Assembly: GCF_002531725.1 (NCBI RefSeq)
Contig: NZ_NWSQ01000002.1
Coordinates: 62,001-126,000, forward strand
Origin: Rhizobium sp. L43
GTDB lineage: Bacteria; Pseudomonadota; Alphaproteobacteria; Rhizobiales; Rhizobiaceae
Reading direction: 5' to 3'
DNA length: 64,000 bases
Notes under the pieces: generated by a model
The model's database searches: none
What the model was told of the DNA's origin: nothing
The model's input: the letters and a program-made list of their open reading frames with translations, nothing else
Made by a program: the position numbers and the translations under genes
In this document: one piece after another, positions 28,108-38,761 of the stretch
Position numbering within the stretch: position 1 is the stretch's first letter
Layout of the letters: each line of letters starts with the position of its first letter

Positions 28108-28986
28108 ATGTCCGCCATCGACATCCTGAATCGTGACACCACCGCGGAGGCTGCACGGCCCTCGACGGCTGCTGCGCAGAAGGACGGCGACATCCTCGGC
28201 CGCATCGGCAATCTGGAAACCCGCCTTGCCCGCACGGCGCGCGAGATCGATGCCGCCCAGGCCGTGCGCTATCGCGTCTTCGTCGACGAAATGAAGGCGC
28301 AGCTGCCGTTGGATGCCATGCGCCGCCAGCGGGATGTCGATGCCTATGACGCCTTCTGCGATCATCTTCTCGTTCTCGACCGCACGATCGAGGGCGACCC
28401 GGAAGACCAGATCGTCGGCACCTACCGGCTGTTGCGCCAGGATGTCGCCATCGCCAATGGCGGTTTTTACTCGGCTTCCGAATTCGAGATCGAAGGCCTC
28501 ATCGCCAAACATCCGGACAAGCGCTTCATGGAGCTCGGCCGTTCCTGCGTGCTGCCGGAATACCGCACCAAGCGCACCGTCGAGCTTCTGTGGCAGGGCA
28601 ACTGGGCCTATGCGCTGAAGCATGGCGTCAGCGCCATGTTCGGCTGCGCCTCTTTCCCCGGCGTCTACCTCGAAAGCCATGCGCTGGCGCTGTCTTTCCT
28701 CTACCATAATGTGCTGGCGAAGAACGAATGGGCCGTGGGCGCCCTGCCGGATCTCGCCCGCAACATGGATCTGATGCCGGTCGAGGCCATCAACCCGAAG
28801 CGGGCGCTGATGGCCCTGCCGCCGCTCATCAAGGGTTATCTGCGCCTCGGTGCGATGGTCGGCTCCCACGCGGTCGTCGATCATGCCTTCAATACGACCG
28901 ACGTGCTGATCGTGCTGCCGATCTCCAGCATTTCCGACCGCTACCTGAATTATTACGGCGCCGACGCCGGCCGCTTCGCGAGCTGA
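28108..28986 (+). CDS. olsB: L-ornithine N-alpha-acyltransferase (lyso-ornithine lipid synthesis)
   Basis: OlsB attaches a 3-hydroxy fatty acyl group from ACP to ornithine, giving lyso-ornithine lipid, a phosphorus-free membrane lipid precursor. The 292-residue protein has the GNAT-type OlsB fold, with RYRVFVDEMKAQLP near residue 55, FMELGRSCVLPEYRTKR near 147, and a GCASFPG motif. The gene order olsB-tme-mutS-glnD matches that of Sinorhizobium meliloti, where the OlsB gene sits next to tme. A PHO-box-like site lies about 50-65 bases upstream. The second enzyme, OlsA, is not adjacent. Confidence 0.87.
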   Translation: MSAIDILNRDTTAEAARPSTAAAQKDGDILGRIGNLETRLARTAREIDAAQAVRYRVFVDEMKAQLPLDAMRRQRDVDAYDAFCDHLLVLDRTIEGDPEDQIVGTYRLLRQDVAIANGGFYSASEFEIEGLIAKHPDKRFMELGRSCVLPEYRTKRTVELLWQGNWAYALKHGVSAMFGCASFPGVYLESHALALSFLYHNVLAKNEWAVGALPDLARNMDLMPVEAINPKRALMALPPLIKGYLRLGAMVGSHAVVDHAFNTTDVLIVLPISSISDRYLNYYGADAGRFAS

Positions 28987-29066
28987 TGCCTGTCGCCCGG
29001 ACATGTGCAGCCGTTCCGAGCCGCTTGTGAAAAACCAGTGACAGCCGGTCTAACGGATGAGCGCCC

Positions 29067-30056
29067 TCATCCACCATATCGCTTTCTCGTATCCGACGGC
29101 TTTTCTCCATAGGCCGCCCGATAGATTGCCGAAAAACGGCCGAAGTGAAAGAACCCCCACTTCAAGCAGATGTCCCGCAACGGTTGTCGGTTCGACGGAT
29201 CGCGGAGATCCTCGCGGACGGCGTGCAGGCGGAGCGTCCTGAGATAGGCTGCCGGTGTGGCTCCCTTGAAGTCACGAAAACCGACTTCGAGAGCGCGAAT
29301 GGAAATGCCTGCCGCCTCCGCGACGCTCTGCATCGTCAACGGCTGGGCGATGTTGGCATGCATGAATTCAATGGCTCGACGGATATGCCGCGGCGTTATC
29401 AGATGGATTTTCTTGTCGAGCAGATGCGAGAGCCGATGAGGAATCAAGCGCACCACGAGATCGGCAAGCGCCTGGGTCAGGTTCGCCATGGCGATTGGCG
29501 AGTGAAGCAGCGGCCCGTTGTTGCGCAGGCCCATGATCATCGTTTGGACGAGATTGCCGAGCAACTGTCCCGCTGCCGTGGAAAAATCGATGACGGGCGC
29601 CAACTCCATTGTCCCGATCAGCGGCCTCTCCAGTATGGCGGCGGCGGCCTGAGCGATGATTGTCCAGTTCAGACTGAGTGTGTCCGACCGGTGAGGCGCT
29701 GCTCGTATGGAAACCCATTCCGACTCAAGATTGTTCATCAACAGCAGCCGCCCGGGCGTGGCTTCGACCACTGTCCGACCAAGCCTGACATTGAGGGCAC
29801 CCGTGCGCGGAACGACGATTGCCAGAGTTTCCGGCGTTCCATGTGCCGTTCTTGCACCCCAGTCGCCGGAATCCTGGTTGCTGACCAGCGACAAGCTTTC
29901 ATCACCCCAAAACCCGACCTTCCAGTCGAGCGGTTTCTCCCGGCCATTGCGCCATGCGTCGAGCGAGCCAAACCCCTTGGTCAGGGCCTCGACCATATCG
30001 TCGAAAGTTGCCCCCTGGAATCGGGCGGTGAAATCGGCGGATGCGTCTTCTAGCAT
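29067..30056 (-). CDS. AraC-family transcriptional regulator
   Basis: I start at 30056 (MLEDASADFTARF), giving 329 residues; the frame continues upstream to 30143 without a better start. The N-terminal ~200 residues resemble the AraC-binding-like domain of regulators such as those in the AraC/FeaR group. The C-terminal ~100 residues hold two HTH motifs (QSVAEAAGISIRALEVGFRDF and the PLRDICLKWGFFHFGRFSAIYR region, ending YGEKPSDTRKRY). The inducer is unknown. It is convergent with olsB, and its upstream region faces the tme terminator, so no obvious target operon lies beside it. Codon use looks less GC-biased than its neighbours. Confidence 0.85.
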   Translation of the reverse strand: MLEDASADFTARFQGATFDDMVEALTKGFGSLDAWRNGREKPLDWKVGFWGDESLSLVSNQDSGDWGARTAHGTPETLAIVVPRTGALNVRLGRTVVEATPGRLLLMNNLESEWVSIRAAPHRSDTLSLNWTIIAQAAAAILERPLIGTMELAPVIDFSTAAGQLLGNLVQTMIMGLRNNGPLLHSPIAMANLTQALADLVVRLIPHRLSHLLDKKIHLITPRHIRRAIEFMHANIAQPLTMQSVAEAAGISIRALEVGFRDFKGATPAAYLRTLRLHAVREDLRDPSNRQPLRDICLKWGFFHFGRFSAIYRAAYGEKPSDTRKRYGG

Positions 30057-30222
30057 GGGAAACCAACCGGCTGATATTAAACAACTGAGCTGCGAAACCG
30101 CATCGATTGCCCGCAGTTTTAATGTCCCTGCGGGCAAATGCATGCCGCCCTATAGGCTTATTGTATCAAAAGTATGATTTATCGAAAGAGCCGTCTTCAT
30201 CGCGGCTGCCCATGAAAACTTA

Positions 30223-30251
30223 TGCCCGGCCGACGGGCAGTCGGCCGGGCA
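30223..30251 (-). terminator. Rho-independent terminator after tme
   Basis: A perfect 12-bp stem (TGCCCGGCCGAC / GTCGGCCGGGCA) with a 5-base loop lies 34 bases past the tme stop, read on the minus strand. It is followed by TAAGTTTTC, a moderate T-tract. Confidence 0.75.
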
Positions 30252-30284
30252 CGGATACCGTCTGTTAGGTGGGCAGGACGCGGT

Positions 30285-32567
30285 TTACGAGCCGCTATAG
30301 GCCGCGATCGCCGCCATGTTGACGATATCGGAATCCTTGGCGCCCATCGAGGTGATCTGCACCGGCTTGTCGAGACCGACGAGGATCGGGCCGATGACGG
30401 TGGAGCCGCCGAGCTCCTGCAGCATCTTGGTCGAGATCGAAGCCGAATGGAAGGCCGGCATAACAAGCACGTTGGCCGGGCCGGAGAGGCGGCAAAAGGG
30501 ATATTGCTCCATCACCTTGCGGTTCAGCGCGACATCGGCGGCCATCTCGCCGTCATATTCGAAATCGACGCGGCGTTTGTCGAGGATCTTCACCGCCTCG
30601 CGCACCCGCTCGGAGCGTTCACCCGAGGGATGGCCGAAGGTGGAATAGGCGAGCATCGCGACACGCGGCGGATAACCCATGCGCCGTGCCAGACCGGCGG
30701 CCTCCTCGGCGATGTCGGCAAGCTGCTCGGCCGTCGGCATGTCGTGCACTGCCGTATCGGCAACAAAGACGGTGCGGCCGCGGCAGAGCGCCAGGGATAC
30801 GCCGATGACCCGGTGACCGGGCTTCTCGTCGATGCAACGCCGCACATCCTCGAGCGCCGTCGAATAGTTGCGGGTGATGCCCGTCACCATGCCGTCGGCG
30901 TCGCCGAGCGCCACCATGGTGGCGGCGAAATGGTTGCGGTCATTGTGGATCAGCCGCTGGGCGTCGCGGTGGAGATAACCGTGCCGCTGCAGCCTGGCAT
31001 AGAGATAGTCGATATAGGCCTCGACCCGGGTCGAGATACGGGCATTGACGATCTCGAGGCCGGGGCGGTTGAGATCGATGCCGGCGCGTTCGGCCGTCGC
31101 CCGGATCAGGTCTTCGCGGCCGAGCAGGATGGCGGTGCCGAGCTGCTGGTTGGCGTAGGACAGTGCTGCGCGCAGGACCTGCTCTTCCTCGGCCTCGGCA
31201 AAGACGATCCGCTTCGGGTGCCGGCGGACACGCTCGTAGAGTCTGGCGAGCGTCGAGGCGATCGGATCGCGGCGCGCCGAAAGCTCGCGGGCATAACCGG
31301 CCAGGTCGGTGATCACCTTGCGGGCAACGCCGCTTTCGATCGCGGCTTCAGCGACCGCAACCGGGATCGCCGAGATCAGGCGCGGATCGAAGGGGACGGG
31401 GATGATGTATTGCGCCCCGAACCGCGGCCGGTTGCCCTGATAAGCGGCAACCACGTCATCCGGCACGTCCTCGCGGGCCAGGTTTGCCAGCGCCTTGACG
31501 GCGGCGATCTTCATCGCGTCGTTGATTGTCGAAGCGCGGACGTCGAGAGCGCCGCGGAAGATATAGGGAAAGCCGAGGACGTTGTTGACCTGATTCGGGT
31601 AGTCCGAGCGGCCGGTCGCCATGATGGCGTCGTCGCGGATGCGGGCGACCTCCTCCGGCGTAATCTCCGGATCGGGATTGGCCATGGCGAAGATGATCGG
31701 CCGGTCCGCCATCGAGCGGATCATCTCGGCTGAAAACGCCCCCTTCTGCGACAGGCCGAAAACGACGTCGGCACCTTTCATCGCTTCTTCCAGCGTGCGC
31801 GTGTCGGTCTTTGCCGCATGCGCCGATTTCCACTGGTTCATGCCCTCGGTGCGGCCCTGGTAGATGACCCCCTTGGTGTCGCAGAGGATGACGTTCTCAG
31901 GGGCAAAGCCCATCGCCTTGATGAGTTCGACGCAGGCGATCGCCGCGGCACCGGCACCGTTGCAGACGAGCTTCGTCGTCTTCAGGTCGCGGCCGGTCAG
32001 CTCCAGCGCATTGATCAGGCCGGCAGCGGCGATGATCGCCGTTCCATGCTGGTCGTCATGGAAGACCGGAATGTCCATCAGTTCGCGCAGCCGGCTTTCG
32101 ATGACGAAACAATCCGGCGCCTTGATGTCTTCGAGGTTGATGCCGCCGAAGGACGGACCGAGGAAACGCACACAATTGATGAACTCGTCGACATTTTCGG
32201 TATCGATTTCGAGATCGATGGAATCGACGTCGGCGAAGCGCTTGAAGAGCACCGCCTTGCCTTCCATGACCGGCTTGGAGGCCAGCGCACCGAGATTGCC
32301 GAGACCGAGAATGGCCGTGCCGTTGGATATGACGGCGACCATGTTGCCGCGCGCGGTGTAATCATAGGCCGTCTGCGGATCGTCGGCGATCGCCTTGACC
32401 GGAACGGCGACACCCGGCGAATAGGCAAGCGAGAGGTCGCGCTGCGTCGCCATCGGCTTGGTCGGGTTGATCTCCAGCTTGCCGGGCCGGCCCATGGCAT
32501 GAAATTCAAGCGCCTCCTGGTCGGTAACTGATGTCGCCGGCCGGTCCTTCTTATCGATATCGGGCAT
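30285..32567 (-). CDS. tme: NADP-dependent malic enzyme with phosphotransacetylase-like domain
   Basis: Tme oxidatively decarboxylates malate to pyruvate, supplying NADPH and feeding the TCA cycle during dicarboxylate growth. The 760-residue protein has the large two-part form. Residues ~1-430 are malic enzyme (SLAYSPGVAVPV, GLGNLGALASKPVMEGKA, a nucleotide site in VCNGAGAAAIACVE). Residues ~440-760 form a phosphate acetyl/butyryltransferase-like domain (VIGPILVGLDKP near the end), which in these enzymes is regulatory rather than catalytic. Gene order next to olsB and mutS supports tme rather than the NAD-type dme. Confidence 0.9.
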   Translation of the reverse strand: MPDIDKKDRPATSVTDQEALEFHAMGRPGKLEINPTKPMATQRDLSLAYSPGVAVPVKAIADDPQTAYDYTARGNMVAVISNGTAILGLGNLGALASKPVMEGKAVLFKRFADVDSIDLEIDTENVDEFINCVRFLGPSFGGINLEDIKAPDCFVIESRLRELMDIPVFHDDQHGTAIIAAAGLINALELTGRDLKTTKLVCNGAGAAAIACVELIKAMGFAPENVILCDTKGVIYQGRTEGMNQWKSAHAAKTDTRTLEEAMKGADVVFGLSQKGAFSAEMIRSMADRPIIFAMANPDPEITPEEVARIRDDAIMATGRSDYPNQVNNVLGFPYIFRGALDVRASTINDAMKIAAVKALANLAREDVPDDVVAAYQGNRPRFGAQYIIPVPFDPRLISAIPVAVAEAAIESGVARKVITDLAGYARELSARRDPIASTLARLYERVRRHPKRIVFAEAEEEQVLRAALSYANQQLGTAILLGREDLIRATAERAGIDLNRPGLEIVNARISTRVEAYIDYLYARLQRHGYLHRDAQRLIHNDRNHFAATMVALGDADGMVTGITRNYSTALEDVRRCIDEKPGHRVIGVSLALCRGRTVFVADTAVHDMPTAEQLADIAEEAAGLARRMGYPPRVAMLAYSTFGHPSGERSERVREAVKILDKRRVDFEYDGEMAADVALNRKVMEQYPFCRLSGPANVLVMPAFHSASISTKMLQELGGSTVIGPILVGLDKPVQITSMGAKDSDIVNMAAIAAYSGS

Positions 32568-32680
32568 AAATCCTCCAACGTCCTGTGGGCGACGCTTTGC
32601 TCTTCCTCAAATGCTGTTGTCATCTATAGCGGCGGGCGGATAGGGTTGGCACCTGTTTTTTTGGGAAAAACTGCACCTCC

Positions 32681-35407
32681 GTGAACGCACGAATAGACAC
32701 AGAGAACGAAGCCTTTTCGGCTGCCGAGCTTGCCACGGCGGAAAGCCGCGCCTCGGCGACGCCGATGATGGAGCAATTTATCGAGATCAAGGCGAACAAT
32801 CCGGGTTCGCTGCTGTTCTATCGCATGGGCGACTTCTACGAACTGTTCTTCGAAGATGCGCTGGAAGCCTCCCGCGCGCTCGGCATCACGCTAACCAAGC
32901 GCGGCCAGCACATGGGCCAGGATATCCCGATGTGCGGCGTTCCGGTGCATGCGGCCGACGACTATCTGCAAAAGCTGATTTCGCTCGGTTTCCGCGTCGC
33001 CGTCTGCGAGCAGATCGAGGATCCGGCCGAGGCGAAGAAACGCGGCGGCAAATCCGTCGTCAAGCGCGACGTCGTCCGCCTGGTCACGCCAGGCACGATC
33101 ACCGAGGAAAAGCTGCTTTCGCCCTCGGAATCCAACTATTTGATGGCGCTGACCCGCATTCGCGGCGGGGCCGAACCCTTGCTGGCGCTGGCCTGGATCG
33201 ATATTTCCACCGGCGTCTTCCGGCTTGCCGAGACCGAAGCGTCGCGGCTGCTTGCCGATATCCTGCGCATCGATCCGCGCGAGCTCATCCTGCCCGACAC
33301 GATCTTCCACGATCCCGAGCTCAAGCCGGTCTTCGACGTGCTCGGCCGCACCGCGGTGCCGCAGCCTGCCGTGCTCTTCGACAGCGCCAGCGCCGAAGGC
33401 CGGATCGCCCGGTATTTCGGCGTCGCGACGCTCGACGGCTTCGGCACCTTCTCGCGCGCCGAGCTGGCAGCAGCTGCCGCTGCCGTCGCCTATGTCGAAA
33501 AGACGCAGATTGCCGAGCGGCCGCCGCTCGGCAAGCCGGAGCGGGAAAGTGCGGCTTCGACGCTGTTCATCGACCCGGCCACCCGCGCCAATCTGGAATT
33601 GGCGCGCACGCTGTCGGGTGACCGCAACGGGTCGCTGCTGAAGGCGATCGACCGCACCATCACCGGCGGCGGCGCACGGCTTCTCGCGGAACGGCTGATG
33701 TCGCCGCTGACCGACCCTGCCCGCATCAACGCCCGGCTCGATTCGATCGGCTTCCTGATCGACGAACCCTTGCTCTGCGGCAATCTGCGCGACACGCTGA
33801 AACATGTGCCCGACATGCCGCGCGCCCTGTCGCGCCTGGCGCTCGACCGCGGCGGCCCGCGCGATCTCTGGGCGATCCGCCAGGGCCTGGAAGCGGCGGC
33901 GGGACTTGCGGACCTGCTCGCAAGCGCGATGCTGCCGGAAGAGCTCGGCCAGGCGCTGTCCGGGTTGCAAGCCCTTCCGGCGGGCCTGGAAAAGCTGCTG
34001 GCCGAGACGCTCGCCGACGAATTGCCGCTGCTGAAGCGCGATGGCGGCTTCCTGCGCGACGGCGCCAGTGCCGAGCTCGACGAGGTTCGGGCGCTGCGCG
34101 ATCAGTCGCGCCGTGTCATTGCCGGGCTGCAACTGCAATATGCCGAAGAGACCGGCATCCGGTCGCTGAAGATCAAGCACAACAACATCCTCGGCTATTT
34201 CATCGAGGTGACCGCCGGCAATGCCGCGCCGATGACCGACACGGCGGAAGCCAAGGCGCGCTTCATCCACCGCCAGACGATGGCGAGCGCGATGCGCTTC
34301 ACCACCACCGAGCTTGCCGATCTCGAAAGCCGCATAGCCAACGCCGCCGACCGGGCGCTGACGATCGAGCTCGCTGCCTTCGACAGGATGACGGCGGCCG
34401 TGGTTGCGGAAGCCGAAGCGATCAAAACGGGCGCCCGGGCGCTTGCCGTCATCGACGTCGCAGCAAGCCTGGCGCTTCTCGCCGAAGAGCAGGCCTATTG
34501 CCGGCCGCAGGTCGACGGCTCGAAGATGTTTGCGATCGAAGGCGGGCGCCATCCGGTCGTCGAGCAGGCGCTGCGGCGCCAGGCGGGCGGTCCCTTCGTC
34601 GCCAACAATTGCGATCTCTCGCCGAAAACAGGCGACAAGGACGGCGCGATCTGGCTGCTGACCGGCCCCAACATGGGTGGTAAATCGACCTTCCTGCGCC
34701 AGAACGCGCTGATATCGATCATGGCGCAGATGGGCTCCTTCGTGCCGGCGGCATCAGCCCATATCGGCATCGTCGACCGGCTTTTCTCCCGCGTCGGCGC
34801 GTCCGACGATCTGGCGCGCGGGCGCTCCACCTTCATGGTCGAGATGGTCGAAACCGCTGCGATCCTCAACCAGGCGAGCGACCGTTCGCTCGTCATCCTC
34901 GATGAGATCGGCCGCGGCACCGCCACCTTCGACGGCCTGTCGATCGCCTGGGCCTCCGTCGAACACCTGCATGAGGCCAACCGCTGCCGCGGCCTGTTCG
35001 CCACGCATTTCCACGAGCTGACCGTGCTTTCGGAAAAGCTTGGCCGGCTATCGAACGCCACGATGCGCGTCAAGGAATGGGACGGCGACGTCATCTTCCT
35101 GCATGAGGTCGGGCCAGGGGCGGCGGACCGCTCCTACGGCATCCAGGTCGCTAGGCTTGCCGGGCTTCCGGCCTCGGTGGTGACGCGGGCCCGCGATGTG
35201 CTCACCCGGCTGGAGGATGCCGACCGCAAGAACCCGGCGAGCCAGCTGATCGACGACCTGCCGCTCTTCCAGGTGGCGGTGCGCCGCGAGGACACCGCCC
35301 GCGGCCCGTCCAAGGTCGAGGAGGCGCTGAAGGCGATGAGCCTTGACGACATGACGCCGCGCGAGGCAATGGACGCACTTTACGACCTCAAGAAGAAGCT
35401 GAAATAG
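32681..35407 (+). CDS. mutS: DNA mismatch repair protein MutS
   Basis: MutS recognises mispairs and small loops and starts repair with MutL. The 908-residue protein starts at GTG 32681. The mismatch-binding Phe-x-Glu is in [17 protein letters not shown], after [14 protein letters not shown]. The C-terminal ATPase has Walker A GPNMGGKS (662-669), Walker [17 protein letters not shown], and the dimerisation helix-turn-helix ending [23 protein letters not shown]. It is divergent from tme with ~110 bases between. A small ORF and glnD follow on the same strand. Confidence 0.96.
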   Translation: MNARIDTENEAFSAAELATAESRASATPMMEQFIEIKANNPGSLLFYRMGDFYELFFEDALEASRALGITLTKRGQHMGQDIPMCGVPVHAADDYLQKLISLGFRVAVCEQIEDPAEAKKRGGKSVVKRDVVRLVTPGTITEEKLLSPSESNYLMALTRIRGGAEPLLALAWIDISTGVFRLAETEASRLLADILRIDPRELILPDTIFHDPELKPVFDVLGRTAVPQPAVLFDSASAEGRIARYFGVATLDGFGTFSRAELAAAAAAVAYVEKTQIAERPPLGKPERESAASTLFIDPATRANLELARTLSGDRNGSLLKAIDRTITGGGARLLAERLMSPLTDPARINARLDSIGFLIDEPLLCGNLRDTLKHVPDMPRALSRLALDRGGPRDLWAIRQGLEAAAGLADLLASAMLPEELGQALSGLQALPAGLEKLLAETLADELPLLKRDGGFLRDGASAELDEVRALRDQSRRVIAGLQLQYAEETGIRSLKIKHNNILGYFIEVTAGNAAPMTDTAEAKARFIHRQTMASAMRFTTTELADLESRIANAADRALTIELAAFDRMTAAVVAEAEAIKTGARALAVIDVAASLALLAEEQAYCRPQVDGSKMFAIEGGRHPVVEQALRRQAGGPFVANNCDLSPKTGDKDGAIWLLTGPNMGGKSTFLRQNALISIMAQMGSFVPAASAHIGIVDRLFSRVGASDDLARGRSTFMVEMVETAAILNQASDRSLVILDEIGRGTATFDGLSIAWASVEHLHEANRCRGLFATHFHELTVLSEKLGRLSNATMRVKEWDGDVIFLHEVGPGAADRSYGIQVARLAGLPASVVTRARDVLTRLEDADRKNPASQLIDDLPLFQVAVRREDTARGPSKVEEALKAMSLDDMTPREAMDALYDLKKKLK

Positions 35408-35419
35408 GAGCGGCGCGCC

Positions 35420-35695
35420 ATGTTCATGGAAAAACTGGTTCGCGAAACCGAACGCTTGTCGCTCATCTGCTCCATGCTCGACACGATGCGGCGCGCCGAT
35501 AAGGACCGCAATGCACGCGGCTGGACCTCGCCGATCGGCATGCTGAAAATCACCCGCTGTTGCGCTATGATCTCGGAGCTCGCAACGTCGATCGCCAAGG
35601 CGGGCTATCGCGAATGCGACAGGCAGTCGCTCGAGGAGATCATGAGCGAGACACGGCAGGTGCTGTATTTGCTGAACGCGCGGGCTGCCGGCTGA
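35420..35695 (+). CDS. Small conserved hypothetical protein
   Basis: This 91-residue protein (MFMEKLVRETERLSLICSMLD...) is alpha-helical in appearance with no signal peptide and no motif I recognise. The ATG has GGAG about ten bases upstream and sits 13 bases after mutS, so it is probably co-transcribed. It has paired cysteines (RCCAM) and a C-terminal helix EEIMSETRQVLYLLNARAAG. I cannot assign a function. The short intergenic gap and its codon use support it being real. Confidence 0.7.
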   Translation: MFMEKLVRETERLSLICSMLDTMRRADKDRNARGWTSPIGMLKITRCCAMISELATSIAKAGYRECDRQSLEEIMSETRQVLYLLNARAAG

Positions 35696-35830
35696 AGATT
35701 TCCGGAAAAGCTCTGCGGTTGCGTCAAAGCGCCCTCGCCTCTTGCCGTGAACCAACACCATTTCGCCAAATTTAAAGGTTCTTGCAGTATGAAAGCCCGT
35801 GTCAATCGCCGGGCAAAGGGGCTATAGCGC

Positions 35831-38737
35831 ATGCAGACGAAACAAGCGGCAGGCCGTGAACCGGCCGTCCGGCATGAACAGGAAACCGCCCCGGCGACAG
35901 CGATGCGCAACCTCGATTTCTCCCATATCCTCGATGTCGAGCTGCTGCAGAAGCAGTGCGATGCCGTTGCCGAGGCCAACCGCAACCGCCCCGACGTCCT
36001 GCGCGCCGATCTTCTGGCGGTGCTGAAAAAGGCGAGCACGGAAGGCCGGCAGAAGGCGCGCGCCGCCCTCATGGCCGATGGCGGCGGGCTGAATTGCGCC
36101 TACCGGATTTCCTGGCTGCAGGACCAGATCATCACTGTCCTCTATAAATTCGTCACCGCCCATATCTTTCCGCAGCAGAAGGACAAGTTCGCGGTCACCG
36201 CCGTCGGCGGCTACGGCCGCGACACGCTGGCGCCGGGCTCCGATATCGACCTGCTCTTCCTCTTCCTGCCGCGGCCGGCGGAAGAGACGCACAAGGCGGT
36301 CGAATTCATGCTCTACGTGCTCTGGGACATGGGCTTCAAGGTCGGCCACGCCACCCGCACGGTGGAGGAATGCATCGCGCTTTCCAAATCCGACATGACG
36401 ATCCGCACCGCCATCCTGGAGATGCGCTACATTTGCGGCCTGCAGCAATTGGAAACCCAGCTCGAGACCCGCTTCGACAAGGAAATCGTCACCGGTACCG
36501 GCCCGGAATTCATCGCCGCCAAACTGGCCGAGCGCGACGAGCGCCACCGCAAGGCGGGCGACACGCGCTATCTCGTCGAGCCGAATGTCAAGGAAGGCAA
36601 GGGCGGGCTTCGCGACTTGCACACGCTGTTCTGGATCTCGAAATATTATTATCACGTGCGCGACCAGGCGGAGCTGGTCAAGCTCGGCGTGCTGTCGAAA
36701 CACGAATACCGCCTGCTTGAGAAAGCCGACGATTTTCTCTGGGCGGTGCGCTGCCATATGCACTTCCTGACTGGCAAGGCCGAGGAGCGCCTGTCCTTCG
36801 ACATCCAGCGCGAGATCGCCGAAGCCTTCGGCTATCACACCCGTCCGGGCCTTTCGGCCGTCGAGCGCTTCATGAAGCACTATTTCCTTGTCGCCAAGGA
36901 TGTCGGTGACCTCACCCGCATCCTCTGCGCCGCCCTTGAAGACCAGCAGGCGAAGTCGATCCCGGGGCTTACCGGCGTCATCAGCCGCTTCACCCACCGC
37001 AACCGCAAGATCGCCGGCAGCGTCGAATTCGTCGAGGACCGCGGCCGCATCGCGCTTGCCGACGCTGATGTCTTCAAGCGCGATCCGGTCAGCATCCTCC
37101 GGCTGTTCCACGTCGCCGACATCAACGGGCTGGAATTCCATCCGGACGCGCTTAAACGCGTCACCCGGTCACTTGCCCTGATCGACAACAGCCTCAGGGA
37201 AAACGACGAGGCGAACCGGCTGTTCATGTCGATCCTGACGTCAAAGCGGGATCCGGCGCTGATCCTGCGCCGGATGAACGAAGCCGGCGTGCTCGGCCGC
37301 TTCATCCCCGAATTCGGCAAGATCGTCGCGATGATGCAGTTCAACATGTATCACCACTATACGGTCGACGAGCATCTGATCCGCACCGTCGACATTCTCT
37401 CCGAGATTGACAAGGGGCGCGCCGAGGATCTGCATCCGCTCGCCAACAAGCTGATCTCAGGCATCGAGGACCGCGAGGCGCTTTATGTCGCGGTTCTGCT
37501 GCACGACATCGCCAAGGGCCGCCAGGAGGATCATTCGATCGCCGGCGCCCGCGTCGCCCGCAAGCTCTGCGCCCGCTTCGGCCTGTCGCAGAAGCAGACT
37601 GAGATCGTCGTCTGGCTGATCGAGGAACATCTGACCATGTCGATGGTGGCGCAGACCCGCGACCTCACCGACCGCAAGACGATCACCGATTTCGCCGACC
37701 GGGTGCAGTCGCTCGACCGGCTGAAGATGCTGCTGATCCTGACGATCTGCGATATCCGCGCCGTCGGCCCGGGCGTGTGGAACGGCTGGAAGGGCCAGCT
37801 GCTGCGCACGCTCTACTACGAAACCGAGCTGCTGCTTGCCGGCGGCTTTTCGGAAGTCTCCCGCAAGGAGCGCGCCAATGCCGCCGCCGAGGCGCTGCAT
37901 GCGGCACTTTCCGACTGGAGCCAGAAGGACCGCAATACCTATACCAGGCTGCACTATCAGCCCTATCTGCTGTCCGTGCCGCTGGAAGACCAGATCCGCC
38001 ACGCCGATTTCATCCGTCAGGCCGACAAAGCAGGCCAGGCGCTTGCCACGACGGTGCGCACCGACAGTTTCCACGCGATTACCGAAATCACCGTGCTGTC
38101 GCCCGACCATCCGCGCCTGCTCGCCGTCATCGCCGGCGCCTGTGCGGCGGCCGGGGCCAACATCGTCGACGCGCAGATCTTCACGACATCGGACGGGCGG
38201 GCACTCGACACCATCCATGTCAGCCGCGAATTTACCGACGATGCCGACGAGCTGCGCCGGGCCGCGACGATCGGCCGGATGATCGAGGACGTGCTGTCCG
38301 GCCGCAAGCGGCTGCCCGAGGTCATCGCGACGCGGGCGCGCAACCGCAAGAAAAGCAAGGCCTTCGTCATTCCGCCGTCGGTCAACATCACCAACAGCCT
38401 GTCGAACAAGTTCACCGTCATCGAGGTCGAATGCCTCGACCGGCCGGGGCTGCTGTCGGAGATTACCGCCGTGCTCTCCGATCTGTCGCTCGACATCCAG
38501 TCGGCCCGCATCACCACCTTCGGCGAGAAGGTGATCGACACCTTCTACGTCACCGACCTGGTCGGCCAGAAAATATCCGGCGACAGCAAGCGCGCCAACA
38601 TCACCGCCCGGATGAAGGCCGTCATGGCCGAGGAGGAGGACGAGCTGCGCGAGCGCATGCCCTCCGGCATCATCGCGCCGGCCGCCACAGCCCGGACATC
38701 GCCTTCCGCCGAAAAGAAAGCCGATTCCTCCGCATGA
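35831..38737 (+). CDS. glnD: [Protein-PII] uridylyltransferase / uridylyl-removing enzyme
   Basis: GlnD senses glutamine and modifies PII proteins, controlling nitrogen assimilation. The 968-residue protein has the nucleotidyltransferase domain with [15 protein letters not shown] (126-140), where the SDID aspartates bind Mg2+. Further along come the HD phosphohydrolase domain ([15 protein letters not shown], uridylyl-removal) and two C-terminal ACT domains ([19 protein letters not shown] and [18 protein letters not shown]). A C-terminal alanine/serine-rich tail extends past the second ACT. It is followed by murJ after ~25 bases. Confidence 0.96.
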   Translation: MQTKQAAGREPAVRHEQETAPATAMRNLDFSHILDVELLQKQCDAVAEANRNRPDVLRADLLAVLKKASTEGRQKARAALMADGGGLNCAYRISWLQDQIITVLYKFVTAHIFPQQKDKFAVTAVGGYGRDTLAPGSDIDLLFLFLPRPAEETHKAVEFMLYVLWDMGFKVGHATRTVEECIALSKSDMTIRTAILEMRYICGLQQLETQLETRFDKEIVTGTGPEFIAAKLAERDERHRKAGDTRYLVEPNVKEGKGGLRDLHTLFWISKYYYHVRDQAELVKLGVLSKHEYRLLEKADDFLWAVRCHMHFLTGKAEERLSFDIQREIAEAFGYHTRPGLSAVERFMKHYFLVAKDVGDLTRILCAALEDQQAKSIPGLTGVISRFTHRNRKIAGSVEFVEDRGRIALADADVFKRDPVSILRLFHVADINGLEFHPDALKRVTRSLALIDNSLRENDEANRLFMSILTSKRDPALILRRMNEAGVLGRFIPEFGKIVAMMQFNMYHHYTVDEHLIRTVDILSEIDKGRAEDLHPLANKLISGIEDREALYVAVLLHDIAKGRQEDHSIAGARVARKLCARFGLSQKQTEIVVWLIEEHLTMSMVAQTRDLTDRKTITDFADRVQSLDRLKMLLILTICDIRAVGPGVWNGWKGQLLRTLYYETELLLAGGFSEVSRKERANAAAEALHAALSDWSQKDRNTYTRLHYQPYLLSVPLEDQIRHADFIRQADKAGQALATTVRTDSFHAITEITVLSPDHPRLLAVIAGACAAAGANIVDAQIFTTSDGRALDTIHVSREFTDDADELRRAATIGRMIEDVLSGRKRLPEVIATRARNRKKSKAFVIPPSVNITNSLSNKFTVIEVECLDRPGLLSEITAVLSDLSLDIQSARITTFGEKVIDTFYVTDLVGQKISGDSKRANITARMKAVMAEEEDELRERMPSGIIAPAATARTSPSAEKKADSSA

Positions 38738-38761
38738 GTCCCCAAGCATGAGCCCCCACGC

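Noticed and set aside
32891..34552. A 553-residue open frame antisense to mutS
   Set aside because: mutS is complete on the other strand with all motifs; the antisense product is Arg/Gln/Gly-rich without domains.
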